Assembly: GCA_005281725.1 (NCBI GenBank)
Contig: SSBO01000002.1
Span: 1,795,461-1,859,460, forward strand
Direction of reading: 5' to 3'
DNA from: Wuchereria bancrofti
Lineage: Eukaryota > Nematoda > Chromadorea > Rhabditida > Onchocercidae
Length of the DNA stretch: 64,000 nt
A program made the position numbers and the translations under genes. The notes beneath the pieces are model-generated. The model ran no database searches. It worked only from the letters and a program-made list of their open reading frames with translations, and was not told where the DNA came from. Of the stretch, positions 41,001 to 56,000 are shown in pieces (position 1 is the stretch's first letter; each line of letters opens with the position of its first letter).

Positions 41001-44000
41001 AATACAGTTGAATTATTATAATTGTCCTAAATTCATTAATTTACCAGCTCTAAAATTGTTTGAAAAAAAATCATTTGTTTAGATTTATTAAAATGAAATT
41101 CAATTTAGCATCATATTAATTGAATATTTGTTTAATTAAATGTTGCTTAATTAAACTATCGTTTAGGTTTTAAATATAATTTTTTTAAGGGTAGTAAACG
41201 AATGCGCAACTGGTAAGCATGATTGCTCATCTTCTGCATCCTGTATTGATACAGCTGATTTGTTTACCTGTCGATGTCGTGATGGATTTCGAGATGAAAG
41301 TCCAGATCTTGTAAATCGTCCTGGACGTGTTTGTGTCAGAGGTTTGAAATTTTGATTAATAAATTTAAATTGCTCTAATAGATATATTGCATTAATTGAT
41401 GAAAAATAATTTTTGTCTAATTTAAATTGACAAAAATATTTAATTAGTTGCACTAAATAAGTTTAATTAATTTAAAATGACAAAAGAAGTGACAAAATGT
41501 TCCATTCTTATTTTTTATTTCAACTACCAAACAAAAGGAATAAATATAAATGGAAGAAAAGAGAGAAAAAACGAAACAAAAAATTTTAAACTTTCTTAAA
41601 AATACAGTAATTAAATAATAAAATTTAGGTTAAGAAGAAAAAGAAGTCGCACAAAAAGAATGAGACAGAGAGGGAGTGAAAGAGAGAGAGAGGGAAAGAG
41701 GGAGAGAAAATGTGCATACAAACTCGTTTTTATGAAAATCTTTTCTAGCATTTATTCCGGAACCACCGGAATGTGATGTCAATGATCCGATGAGTTGTGA
41801 TGCAAAAAAGAAAGAAGTATGCCTATTTGTTAATGGTACATATAAATGTCAATGTGCAACCGGATATGATCGTTTACCGGATGGTCGATGTTTAGTAATT
41901 AATGAATGTGATGATCAACGTCTCAATGATTGCGCTTCAAATGCTGATTGCATTGATCAAGTAATTTATAGTAACATTTGAAAAAAAAAATTTTTTTTTT
42001 TAATTTTTGTAAATTACTTAAGATACAGTTTTTTTCTTTTTTCTTTTATTTTAATATATAAAAATTATTAGTTATTATTTTTTTAAGTATTAAATTTAAG
42101 TTAGTATTATTATAGGCTGATGGTTATACTTGTCAATGCAAGAGTGGTTTTGCGGATATATCACCATCAGGTACACCAGGGCGCATTTGTCGTACGCGTG
42201 TAAATGAATGCGCTGAACCACAGAAATATCATGTTGACTGTGATTCTAATGCTGTATGTGTTGATACAGATGAAGAATATACATGCAGGTATATATATAT
42301 TAATTAAATTAAGTTTGTATTTAAAATTTTTATTTTCAATTTATCTCAAATAAAATGAATAAATTTATAGCAAAATTAATAATGCTAATTAGAAATTACT
42401 TATAAATTATTCATTTTAGTTGTCGTCCTGGTTTTGCTGATATATCTAGTTCATTTGAACGTTTACCTGGTCGTCGTTGTGTTGAAGCAATAAATGAATG
42501 CTTGAATCCATCAATGAATGATTGTTCAGAGAATGCTATTTGTGAAGATGCTAAAGAAGGGTATAAATTTCTTGAAAAGTTTAAATTTATTTAATTTTTT
42601 TAAAAAAAAAAGTAAGTAAATTTATGTGTTTCTATTTTTTTCTTTTTTGAAGTTATTAATTAAAGTAGCAATATTAGATGGTTTTAAGAAAGATAATATA
42701 TGTTTTTTTTTTTTAACTTTTAAAAGTTTTAATAAATTATATAAATTGTTTCAAGAAATAAATAAATTATAGAATTTTTAATTGAAATTTTTATCTTTTC
42801 AGGTATATTTGTACATGTTTACAAGGTTTTGTTGATGCATCATCCAATATTACCCATTATCCAGGTCGGGTATGTCATAAGCCTAAACAAGAAAAACTTC
42901 ATGACAACGATGCATCAAAAGGTTCCTCAATTACTTGCAATCCTGATAAACCAAAATGTGGTACCAATGAAGTATGCACTGATCGTAAAGCACGTGGAAA
43001 ATTTATTTGTGATTGCGCTGAAAATGCTTTCAGATTTACGGATAATACGTGTCGTTGTAAGTTATTATTATTATTATTTCTACTAAAATTATTTTTATAC
43101 ATTTTAGTTTACTAGTTTTAGGTAAATGAATAATAATGATAATATCAAGTTAGGGAAATGGATAATAATGATAATATTAAGTTAGGGAAATGGATAATAA
43201 TGATAATATTAAGTTAGGTAAATGAATAATAATGATAATATTAAGTTAGGGAAATGGATAATAATGGTAATATTAAGTTAGGGAAATTAATGAATAATCA
43301 ACTGTATCAATAAATATGTAATGAAAAGTTATGATAACATATGATTATTTTTATCATTATTATTATGATAATATATATGATTATTGTTATTATGATAATA
43401 TATCAAATGACAGAATTATGCAATTATTCTCAATAAGTTAATATACAGTCTAAACTAAAAATAAAAAAAAATGTTTTATTATTTTTTGTTATTTTTGTTT
43501 TTTATTTTTATTTTTTTTTTATATTTTTTAAAATTTATCTATGAAATTAATGATAGTTATTAGCGATGTGATTTTATAAAACACAAGATTTTACCATATG
43601 CTAATATGTTGGGATTCAGTGCAAATTATAATTACCTGTTTTTCCGGAAAATGAATTATACTTTCTTCTTTTTTTTGATAATCCTAGAAGTGGGATTATT
43701 ATTCTTACTATTAATTACTAATTAATCTAACTGTAAATTCAAGATTTGAATTTACCTCAAATTATATTCTTCTTCCTTAATCATAATTAATCTTAATTTA
43801 TTATTTTAGTCTATGCTGCATGTATTGGTGTAAATGATTGTGATAAGAATGCAGTTTGTGCTAATGCATTTGATTCTTACATATGTCAATGTCGTCCTGG
43901 ATTTATTGATATTTCACCGGATCCGGAAGGAAAGCCAGGCAGAATATGTAAAGAATGTGAGAGGACTTTTTTTCTTTTCTTTCTTATTCTCATCACTAAA

Positions 44001-47000
44001 TAAGATGATATTTCTTAAATATAAAAATCTCTAAATATCTCTAAATGCCATAAAAACGGAAAGTGTTTAAAAAATATTTCAATTATTATAAAAATTTCAA
44101 AATTTCATTATAAAACTTCTACTCTTTTTTATGTTTTCTTTTTATTCTGTTCGTAAAATTTGAGGAATAAATTTGAGGAATTTATTTTTTCAAAAACAAG
44201 ATTTGTTGAAATGTACAACAAAATTTAATTAATTTAATTAATTAAAGTGATTAATGAATGTGCTACGGGAATTCATAATTGTTCATCGTATGCGACATGT
44301 ATCGATGCAACTGATGGTTATATGTGCATTTGCAATGATGGCTTCGTGGATACCTCATCACAATTTCAACTTGCGCCTGGACGTCGTTGTAGTAATGGTA
44401 AAATTTAAAAAAAAAAAAGTATTTTAAAAATTGAAAAAATCACCGATAAACAAATAAATTAAAAAAACGACAAATTAACCAAATAAATGTAAAAAGTTAA
44501 TATGTGAAATATATTTTCAATTAATTTTATCTAATAATATTTTTGTTATTAATTTGAATAAAAATATAAGGAAGAATAATATTTTATTAAATAATATTTT
44601 TATTATAATCAAAATATTGAAATTTCAATAATTTCAATTGGTGATAATATATGAAATTCTAGAAATTAATCTTTATCGAATATGTTTTTTTTTTTCATCC
44701 AAAATATAATTAAGAAAAATATAATTTTCTTCCAAATATAATTAAAATAAAATATAAAATTTTAATTTTCAGCCAGTAACGAATGTATTGATCAAACGTT
44801 GAATACCTGTGATGAAAATGCAGATTGTATTGATACACCTGATTCGTATACCTGTCAATGCTATGCCGGATTTGTAGATGTTTCATCGAGTGCTAATTTA
44901 CAACCTGGTCGAGTATGTACGGTGCAAACAACCTGTCCAAAACAAAAAACTGATCTTATGTTTCTCATTGATGGTTCCGGTTCAATTGGCTCTTATGTTT
45001 TCAAAAATGAAGTAAAAATATTTTTAAACTTTAACACTAGAAAAGAAAAAAGAAAAGAAATTAATTCGTTTAAAATTATATTTAAAATAAATTTTTTATA
45101 TTTGCTAATCTTTTTTTTGTAAATTTTATCTTTCTACACTATGCCTTAATCATTTAAAATTTAATAAAAAATTTGAACTTTTTTTTCTAAAAAAAAGTAC
45201 ATAATTGAATTGCTATTAAATTTCTCACGTTATTTTATTAAAAAAAAGTTATCAAATCATCAATTTTTATAATTCTATGGAAGAACGGATGAAAAATTAT
45301 GATTAGTATTAATTAATTAATTAATTACAAAACAAATCTTTTATAGGTACTACGATTTATTAAAGAATTTGTGGAATTATTTGATATTGGTTTGGATAAT
45401 ACACGTGTTGGTTTGATCCAATATTCCGATCAAATTCGTCATGAATTTGACTTAAGCCAATATACTGATAAAGCATCTGTTATCAGTGCAATATCACAAG
45501 TTCAATATTTAACAGGTCTTACAAGGTTAATGCATTATTTGTTATTTTGTTTATGTTTATTTCCATTAAAATATCTTAATTTTGGTTCATTGAAATTTTG
45601 TCCATTTACTTTTTCTGATATCAAATTTTATTTTCTTTTCTTGTTTTCTTGAAAATTTTACATTTCTAGGACTGGTGCTGCAATTCAGCATATGGTAATG
45701 GAAGGTTTCTCAGAGCGACGTGGCGCTCGTAAGGAAGGTGATGACGTCGCACGTGTGAGCATTGTTATTACTGATGGTCGTAGTCAAGATAATGTTACGG
45801 AACCTGCTATAAACGCTCGTAAATCGCATATCAATATGTTTTCGGTTGGCGTGACGGATCACGTTCTAGGACCGGAATTAGAAGCTATAGCAGGCTCACC
45901 ATTACGATGGTTTCATGTTGATAAGTTCAAGGATTTAGATACACGATTACGATCATTAATTCAGAAAGCAGCTTGTCCATCACCGGAACCAAAACCGCGT
46001 CCACCTGGTGGATGCAATCCATCAACGCAAACTGGTTGTGATCGTACACTGAATGAAGTTTGTGTGCAGGTCCGGTTTTTTTAAATCTGTCTTTTTTTAT
46101 TATTTCAAGATTTCAGAATCATATTTTTTTCCGAATTCAACATTATTGAATTTTCATTTTAAAGGGTAATGGTTCTGCACAATGTGTTTGTCCAGAAGGA
46201 TTTCAACGGCATCCAAGTACTCGACGTTGTGGTGGTAATCAATGTAATCCGGATTTGCCTACATCATGTCCACATCCGGAAATATGCGTGATTGCGCCAT
46301 TTTCAAATTATCTTTGCGTTTGTCCAAAAGGCTATTTGCGTGATCAGCGATCTGGAATTTGCTGTAAGCTTTTTTTTTTTTTTTACAATTAATGGGAGCA
46401 TAATATTGCAGCTTAGTCAAATTTTGAAAAGATCAAATTTAAGCTCAAAATTGAAATTTCAAAAAGTATTTTAAAAAAATTTTTTTAGTGGCCAATACAC
46501 ACAAAGTTGATGTAAGTGGGAGACAGCAAAATGAACCAACCATATTGTCATCGCATGATGCTGATTGTCATAATGGTGGTGTACGATGTGGTGCAAATGA
46601 AGAATGCGTACGTGTTGGTACTCATGGTTTTCACGTAAGTGAATTTATACATACCTATATTTCCCAATTTAAATTTCATTTTTTTTCGTAACATTTATTA
46701 GAATTGATAAATAAAGGCAAAAAGGCAAAAATTAATCAATGCCTTCTTAATTAATTAACAATACATAGCATTTGCTTAAGATTAATTAAAAATTATTGTT
46801 AAAAAAAAAAAAAAACGGAAATTAATCCGTGTAAGCTAATTTAATGACAAATCATTTGCATTACAGTGTGAATGTATCACTGGATATGAGCGTAACTTAT
46901 ATACGGGTGAATGTTCGATGCCAGGTTCTTGTGATCCAACGTTACCGAATCCTTGTGACATTCGTAAACGTGAAAAATGTATGCCACATTCTAGCGGACG

Positions 47001-50000
47001 TTATCATTTATGTCAGTGTGCGCAAGGTGAAAAGCGCCATCATGTTACCGGAATTTGCTGTAAGTTAATTATTTCGAATTTAGTAGACTAAGTTTAAAAA
47101 ATATATATATGTGAATACCAAAAAATATTAGTTATATGTTGAATAATGAAATTCTGAAAAATTACAAAATTCTAGTATTTGTTAAAATTTCAGATTAGCA
47201 TTATTATTCCTGATGACATAAGTGTTCAGACGGAATAACATTTCCGGAATTATCATTTTATAGTTATAACTTTTTAATGTAAGATTATCAAGTTCAAGTT
47301 ATAAAAATTATTATTTTAACATTTTTTACATCAATAAAAAATTCTTACAAAATAATTATAGTGCAAGATGAGTGTACTTCGAGTGCTAATGATTGTGACA
47401 GAAATGCTCGTTGTATTGATACGGATGATGGATACTTATGTGCTTGCCGGAATGGTTATCTGGATCAAAGTCCGGATTTAGTTAATAAACCGGGACGTAT
47501 TTGTGTAGCTGAACGAGATGAATGCAAAGATGGTACACATAAATGTTCACCAAATGCTATTTGTACGGATACGGTACAGGGATATGTATGTCGTTGTAAG
47601 CCAGGATTTATTGATTTCTCACCAAATCCTCAAAGGTATATTTTTAAATTTATTTATTTTTAAATTACATTTAAATTTTTAAAGCATTTATTGCATTAAC
47701 ACTAAAAAGATTATCGTAATAACAACAGCAACAAAAAAAAAAACTTAAAAAAATTACTTATACTAATAAATATTAATGTTTAAAATAAAGTAATATTAAT
47801 CGATTCCAGTAATACAGTTGACAATAAATCATTTATTTACTGTCAATGAAAATTATTAACTTACTTATTGACAATGAAAATTATTAACTTACTTATTGAC
47901 AATGAAAATTATTAACCTACTTATTGACAATGAAAATTATTAACTTACTTATTGACAATGAGAATTATTAACTTACTTATTGACAATGATTAACTTACTT
48001 ATTGACAATGAAAATTATTAACTTACTTATTAACAATGAGAATTATTAACTTACTTATTGACAATGAGAATTATTAACTTACTTATTGACAATGAGAATT
48101 ATTAACTTACTTATTGACAATGAGAATTATTAACTTACTTATTGACAATGATTAACTTACTTATTGACAGCGAGTTATTATTTATACTACTTTCCCTTTT
48201 TTTTTTTCAAGCTTTGGTGGTACTGTTTGTAAAGAAGTTGTAAATGAATGTCAAAATCCATCACTGAATACATGTCATAAGAATGCGATTTGTATTGATA
48301 CAGCTGATTCATATAAATGTATCTGCAAAACAGGTTATACTGATTTGGATGAACTTCGAAATCCTGGACGAAATTGTCAAAAAGGTTATTGCTTAATGCA
48401 TTTAGAAATGAAAAATTATTTCAAAAAGTTTTAAATGCCGAATTTTTCTTTTCTTTTTTATAAATTATTTTTTCATTTTACTAATGAAATATAATAATTA
48501 ATACTAGTTTTTAAAAAATTATTTCATTTTACTAATAAATACATTAATAGGTCATAGACAACTAAATGTATTAATTTTAATTTCAATATTTTAAATAATA
48601 TTATATTTTAGAAAGGCATAACGATCGTTGTAGACAAGGTAACAATGATTGTGATCGAAATGCTCGATGCATTGAACGTGATGGTAATGATTATGTTTGT
48701 GCTTGTACAGCAGGTTATCGTGATAAGAGTCCGGATCCGAATCGACCAGGACGAGTGTGCATTCCTTGTATGTTAATTAATTATATTTTTTATTTTTATC
48801 AAAAAAAAAAATTGCAAAATTTTAAAAAATTTTTTATTTTTCCCTTTCTTTTTTTGTTTGCACAATTTGAAATGTAATTCATTTTTCTTTTTTTTTTTTT
48901 TAAAGTAATTCCTGAATGTGATAATCCAACATTGAATGATTGTGATTCACCGGATCGTGCTATTTGCACCGATACTGACGAAGGTTATTTATGTCGATGT
49001 CGACAAGGTTTTCTGGATATTTCACCAAATATTACTTCTAAACCTGGACGTCTTTGCAAACCATGTAAATTTAATTTACCTATAATTTTGACTACTTTAG
49101 AAATTTACCTAACAATTCATTCGTTTCACTTCAGAGCAATTTCTTATACGTATAAGTTATCGATGAAATTTTTAAAATTTCTAGTAGAAAATGAATGTGC
49201 CAAGAAAATGGATGATTGCGCCCAAGATGGTGGAATTTGTGAGGATACGCCAGATTCATATACATGTCGTTGCGCAATTAATTATTTGGATGTATCATTC
49301 GATCGTCAAAATCGCCCAGGTCGAAAATGCAAACGACGTCAGTCTAATCCATTTTTGTTTTTCCTTTTCTTTCTGTTTAGAAGAATTATGAATTTAAAAA
49401 ACAACAAATCTAAGCTTGGAGTATGCAAAAAAAAAAATAACATTTCTAAATATTTTATTTTGAAATTGTTTTAAATAAAATTTAATTATTGTTAAGACTA
49501 TCTGAAAAAAAAAAAATGTTTTTTAGTTGTTGATGAATGCCAAACCGGACAGAATGATTGCTCTCCTGAAGCAGTATGTACAGATACAGAAGATTCATAT
49601 GAATGTGCTTGTCCAACTGGTTACATTGATGTATCACCGGATACTGCTCGAAAACCCGGAAGACGTTGCTTACTGAGTGAGTTGCAAAAAAAAACAAAAT
49701 TATCCGAAAACTTATTTCTCAATTTCATTAATGTATTATTGATTTAATTATTAATTAATTGAAAATACTGAAAAAAAAAAAAAGAAAATAACATGATCCT
49801 GTTCAGGAATTAATGAATGTAAAGAAAATCGTCATGATTGCTCACCGAATGCAGACTGTATTGATACAGCTGAATCATTTATATGTAAATGTCGGGATGA
49901 CTTTGTGGATGAATCACCGGATGTTAAAAATCGTCCGGGACGATTATGTCGACCGGCATTAATTGATGAATGTCGCCTTGGGAAGCATGATTGTCATGAG

Positions 50001-53000
50001 AATGCTATATGTCAAGATTTAACACAAAGTTATACCTGTCATTGTAAACCTGAATTTATTGATCAAAGTCCAAATCGGGTTGCATTACCTGGACGATTAT
50101 GCACTCCGAGACCAACTCCACCACCGGCAGAATGTCGTATTGATGCAAGTGCATCATCCTGTAAACAGGAACTAAATGAAGTGAGTTCATCCGGATTGTT
50201 ATTTTTAATTTTGGAATTTATACTTTTATCTCTAAAATCTATAACAAAGACTTTTTCCATTATCAATTTATACTGATGCTAACATTTTAAAATTTTCCAT
50301 TTATTATTTGATAACATTTACTGAATATGTGATATATTAATTAAATTGTTAATGTAAAATGCATAATTAGCAGACATCGCAGTGGTAACGGTGAATAATA
50401 ATTGACAATAATAATAACAATAACAATTAATAGTTGTAATAGTATTTAATAATACAATAATAATAATTAAAAACGATGATAACAACAATAAATATAATGA
50501 TAATTAATAATAATAATGGTTAAATTATTCCAAAATTTTATAAAGGTTTGTCGTTTAATCGATGGTCAACCAAAATGCGCCTGTCCAATAAACTATAGTC
50601 GTGACAAAGTAAAGAATTCTTGCACTGTCATAAACGAATGTGACTTCCCTCAACTGAACGACTGTCACCCAAGCGCAGATTGTATTGATGAACCAACCTC
50701 ATACACATGTCGCTGTAAGCAAGGCTTCAAGGACATATCGTCCAGTAATAAGCCAGGACGTATCTGTCAACCACGTATATATTATATTTATTTATTTGTT
50801 TACATATTAAGTAACATATTTCTCAAATACTTATATAATTGATAACAATTCGTTTATCAATTATAAGTTCTTGAAAGTTATCATTTTTCAACTTTTCGAA
50901 ATTTCTTATTATTTATTTTTGAATTTAGCCAATTATTTCTAGTACATTTATTACTTTTTCAATTCATCTACTGAGATTTCTTTCATATCTCGATAAGCTT
51001 TTTAATAACGATTAAATATTTTATCAATTTTTCCTTCGTTTTTTTTAGCTAATTAATTTATTAAACGAATTAAAGTGAATTTAGTGAGAATATAAAAAGT
51101 AAATGAAATTTTGGTAAAACATTGTATGAATTTACTCAAATAAAAATAATTGCTTTATTATTAATTTTATTTTATTATAGATATTGATGAATGTAAATTA
51201 CCACATCTTAATGATTGTCATCAAAATGCGGTATGTATCGATAAAGAAGATGGTTATGAATGTAAATGTAATCATGGTTATATGGACCGGAAACCGAAAC
51301 GACCGGGTAGATTGTGTAAGAAAATGATCGATGAATGTGCAAGAACAGAACTTAACAGGTGTGCTAAATTTTATTAAATGATATATTTTTGAATGAAATT
51401 TTTTTTCTTTGAATTTTAAAATTTCGACTTTTTTTTTATGTAAACATAACTTTTTTTATTTCATTTATTTTTGAGCCATAAAATTTATTCAATTTTATTT
51501 TTAGCTGTGATAAAAATGCAAATTGTATCGATGAAGAAGATGGCTATCGTTGTGAGTGTAAGAATGGATTTTTGGATGTATCACCGTCACCAACATTCCG
51601 CGGTCGTGCATGTCGTGCACTCATTAATGAGTATATCTTGCAGATTTTTAAAATTTTAAATTATTTTGAATAATATACTACTGGAAAAAAAATAGATAGA
51701 ACGATGGATTCATTTATAATTGATATTTAAAATTTAACTCAAATTTTACAGGAGGAATTTGTAAATTTTGAGTCAACTTTTTTTAATAATTTTCATTTCT
51801 AATATGATATCATACAACTATCACTAATTTTGCTAAATAATATTTTATTTTCTTACAGATGCTCTGATTCTAAATTAAACGATTGTGATAAGACGGCAAA
51901 ATGCACTGATACTACCGATTCTTATCAATGTGAATGTCCACCAGATTCGAAAGATATCTCTCCAAATCCAGCATTTCCCGGTCGTGTATGTCTTGTTTGT
52001 AAGTTTTAGTTTCAAAAGTTATATCTTAAAGATAAAAATGATACGTGCTATTGAAGATATAAAGTCTGGTATATTAAAAGTTTAAAATTACAAATTTAAA
52101 TATGAAAAAATGAATAACAAAATGTAACCAATAATATAAAATTTCCTGTCTGTAATGATTTTTAATGACTTAAGTAATTAATCTATTTTGTTTTAGCCAA
52201 AAATTATATATGCTTATGATTAAACTTTTGTCAATTTAATCAAATTAAAATCAATGACTTAAGTAATTAATCTATTTTGTTTTAGCCAAAAATTATATAT
52301 GATTAAACTTTTGCATATGTTAATTTAATCAAATTAAAATGAAATTCTTTTCTGTGCAGTTGAAAATGAATGTTTGACGGGTAAACACGATTGTGATCCA
52401 AATGCAATTTGTCGTGATAATGAGCAATCATTCACATGCGAATGTGCGAATGGATTCACTGATCGATCACCAAATCGTCTTAATCGACCGGGTCGTGTCT
52501 GCGTGGAAGTAAATATATGATAATTGTATATTTCAATTTAGGTGGAATAACTTTATACTTAAAATGATCGAAATCGTGAATTATTTTCATCCTATTTTAA
52601 AGAACACAATGATTAGTGATAATATGTTGATAATAATATAAATCTTAATGGAAAAAAAAATAGCTAAAAAGACTTTGAGAGAAATTTCTTATGAAAATAT
52701 AAACTGTTTTTAATGTTGAATTAAAAAATGGAAATGAGAAAAGTTTTGAGTTAATTCGACAAATTTCACTTTATTTAACACAGTAGCAAATCTATCATTA
52801 AATTATTCGATTTAATTGAATTAATCAGTAAATGAATTTAAATATTCTATTATAGTTGGTGGATGAATGTGCAAATGGAAGACACACATGTAGTGCTCAA
52901 GCGGAATGTCGTGATTTAGAGGAAGGTTATACCTGTGAATGTAAAGATGGATTTATTGATCGATCACCTAATTTACTTACACAACCAGGACGAGTATGCG

Positions 53001-56000
53001 GTACACCAGGTAAGATATTTTATCAGCACAAATATTTGTTATATTTGAAAATTCTTAATATATTTCAAATAAATTTTATAAAAAGTTTTAAAAATTTCAT
53101 CAAATATTAATAAATCAAATGTGAAAAATTTTTCAGAAGTTTGCCCATCAAATCATGAATGTAGTTCAGCAGCTGTATGTGAACCTCTTGGTGGTAATAA
53201 ATATGAATGTACCTGTATCCAAGGTTATTTAGATCAATCACCGCCGGGTAAAAAAGGACGAATTTGTGTTCGAAGTAAGATTTATGTCATCATCATCATC
53301 TTTTATATGCTTGAATATTATCTCTCAATTATTTCTTCCTTCTCTTTTAAATTAATACTTGAATGATTAATTTGAAATTATTTAATACAGTTTCGAGATT
53401 AATATTTGATAAGAAATATTTTTAGATAGTGCATGTCGAGATCCACGTTTGAATAATTGTTCACGTAATGCTATTTGTTATGATGAGCCAAAAGGTTATC
53501 GTTGCGAATGCGCACATGGATTTGTTGATCGTTCAGCTGATGGAAAACAAAATGGATATGTTTGTGAACCACCTGCACCAGTTACACCACCACCAAGTTA
53601 GTAGGAATTTTTAATAGTAATAATAAAATAAATGAGCAATTAATACATTTATTGCATAATTGTTATGAAACAAGTATTTTGTGATTTCAATTTTTTTTTT
53701 TTTCAAATCATTTTAAGTCATTTTACAAGAAAAAAAGTAATTATCTTTAAGGAATAAATTTTTTTTATCAGCTTTTAAAAATTTAATTATCAAATTATTA
53801 ATAATAATAAAATTAAATAACTGAAGTTTTAATTCGAATTTTTCACATTTTTTTTTTTGTTTCTTTAATTTTGAAAATTAAAATTAATAAATTCTAGAGC
53901 ATCCGTGTCAAGATCCACTTTTGAATGATTGTCATCCGGCTGGAACATGTCGTGCAACAGGAAAGCAAACATATACTTGTGAATGCTTACAAGGTTATGT
54001 AGATCGTTCACCGGATACTCGTAATAAGCCAGGCCGTATTTGCATTCTTACTGAACCGATTTGTTTGGATGCAAATCAGAATGATTGTCATCCGGCTGCT
54101 ATTTGTAGCGAAACAAAAAATGAGGAAAAGTATACATGTCGTTGCCGGGATGGTTATATTGATCAATCACCGGATAAAATTAATCGACCGGGACGAATTT
54201 GCGTTGAACAAGTTTGCTTCTTTTTTTTTCTCTTTCTCTCAACTTATAATTAATAAGTTTATTCCGAATAAATAAATTAGATATTACTCAACTTATGATT
54301 TATTCAAATTAGTAAAAAATTTTCTTTTTATCTACTTATGATAAATCATTTGTGGTTATATGTTATTTTTAATTAAATTTTAATTAGTTAGAAATAGTTA
54401 GAATGTATAAAAAAAATCTTCAGTATTAATTTAAGTTTCAGTGTAAAATTTATATTTTTTTTTACTTTAGATAAATGAATGTTTGGATCGTTCACTAAAT
54501 GATTGTCATCCATTGGCTATTTGTCAAGATTTACCAGATGGTTATACATGTCGTTGTCCACTTAATTCCGTGGATCAATCACCAAATCCAAATAGACCTG
54601 GGCGTAAATGTTTCCAGCAAATAAATGAATGTCGTAATCCATCATTAAATAATTGTTCACGTTTCGCAGATTGCATTGATAAGCAGGATGGTTACGAATG
54701 TCATTGTCGTGATGGTTATCATGATGGTAATCCAAGACAACCTGGTACCACATGTATTTATAGTAAGTTTTTTTTTTTTTTTCAATAAATTTTCTTCAAA
54801 AATTTAAATATTTTAAATATGCAATACATAAATTTGACGATTTCCTGATTATAAATAGCTGATAACGATGATCAAATTACAGTTATCAATGAATGTGAAT
54901 CAGCAAATCTGAATGATTGTGATCGTCATGCGGAATGTATTGATCTGGAAGGTGGTTACGAATGTCGTTGTAAAAAACCGTATCATGATGAGTCACCACC
55001 AGGACAACCTGGACGAATATGTCGCTTTAATGAATGCTCAATCTCGACCGATAATACATGTGACAAGAAATTTGCTATTTGCGAAGATTTAGATGATGGT
55101 TATACATGTCATTGTAAAGCTGGTTACTATGATAATTCACCGAATACACAGGAACCGGGCAGAGTTTGCATTGGTATTTTGAATTTTTTGAATTTAAACC
55201 TCTGATCTTTCAATAATAATTGTTATCTTATTTCTATTAAAAAGCAAAAGAAGAAGAAGAAGAAGAAATATTGAAATTATAAATATTGAAATTTAATTTT
55301 AGAAGCATAAAAAATTCTTCTAGTTATTCATTGATTTTCGATTTCTATAACTTTTGTAACTATATTCAATTGAATATAAATGAAACAATTGAATTTTATT
55401 TAATTTCTTGCAGAATTTCAAAAAGAAAAAATTACAACAGTTTTACCACAAGATGCACCACGTATTGACGGAATATTATGTGGTCGTAACAATTATTGCG
55501 CAATAAAACGTAATGAAGTTTGCGTTGGTGGTGTTAAATGTATGTGTCGCCCAGGTGACGCACGTGCGACATTAAATGATCGTTGTGAAACTGTCGAACG
55601 TATACCATTTTCAATTCGTATTCTTAATAAAGATACTACAACATTATCATATAGTTCGGAATATGGTAGTAGTGATAGTGCACCATACGTTGAGATAACG
55701 CATTTATTTTCGAAAGATATTGGTCGTGCGATGAGTAGTACCACGTATGGAACACGTTACGTAACCACGGATGTTAATTATATTACACATCCAAAAACCG
55801 TTAATAGGTATGTTAATTGTTTTTTTGTTTTTTTGTCTTCGTAAAATTTATAAAAAAATTATGTATTATACATTCGTATACAAATAATATTTAAAAATAA
55901 AAATTATTGAAAATCCTATACAAATAATATTTAAAAATAAAAGCTATTAATTTTCTTTTTTGATAGGTTTGTTTATATATTTAAAAAAAATCCAATATTT

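Larger units (their letters stand above)
37532..44397 (+). other. mua-3: mua-3 exons 12-21: EGF-like repeats before the vWA domain
   Basis: Exons are 37532-37684, 40275-40424, 40780-40918, 41190-41341, 41749-41960, 42116-42288, 42420-42560, 42803-43056, 43810-43956 and 44248-44397. Exons 12, 13, 20 and 21 are single EGF cassettes in phase 1-1; exons 14-19 use mixed phases that split modules, and all junctions were checked to keep frame. The CxDxxxxYxCxC calcium-binding and hydroxylation motif recurs in most modules. Exon 16 and the end of exon 19 encode a second EGF type with longer spacing (EVC...CQCATGYD; EVCTDRK...CDC). Intron 12 (37685-40274) is 2.6 kb and holds ATT-type microsatellites and a 48-base tandem repeat. 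Intron 19 (43057-43809) holds a 32-base tandem repeat. Confidence 0.88.

Noticed and set aside
47841..48170. CRISPR-like array
   Set aside because: Repeat units are contiguous without unique spacers, and the locus is a spliced eukaryotic intron.
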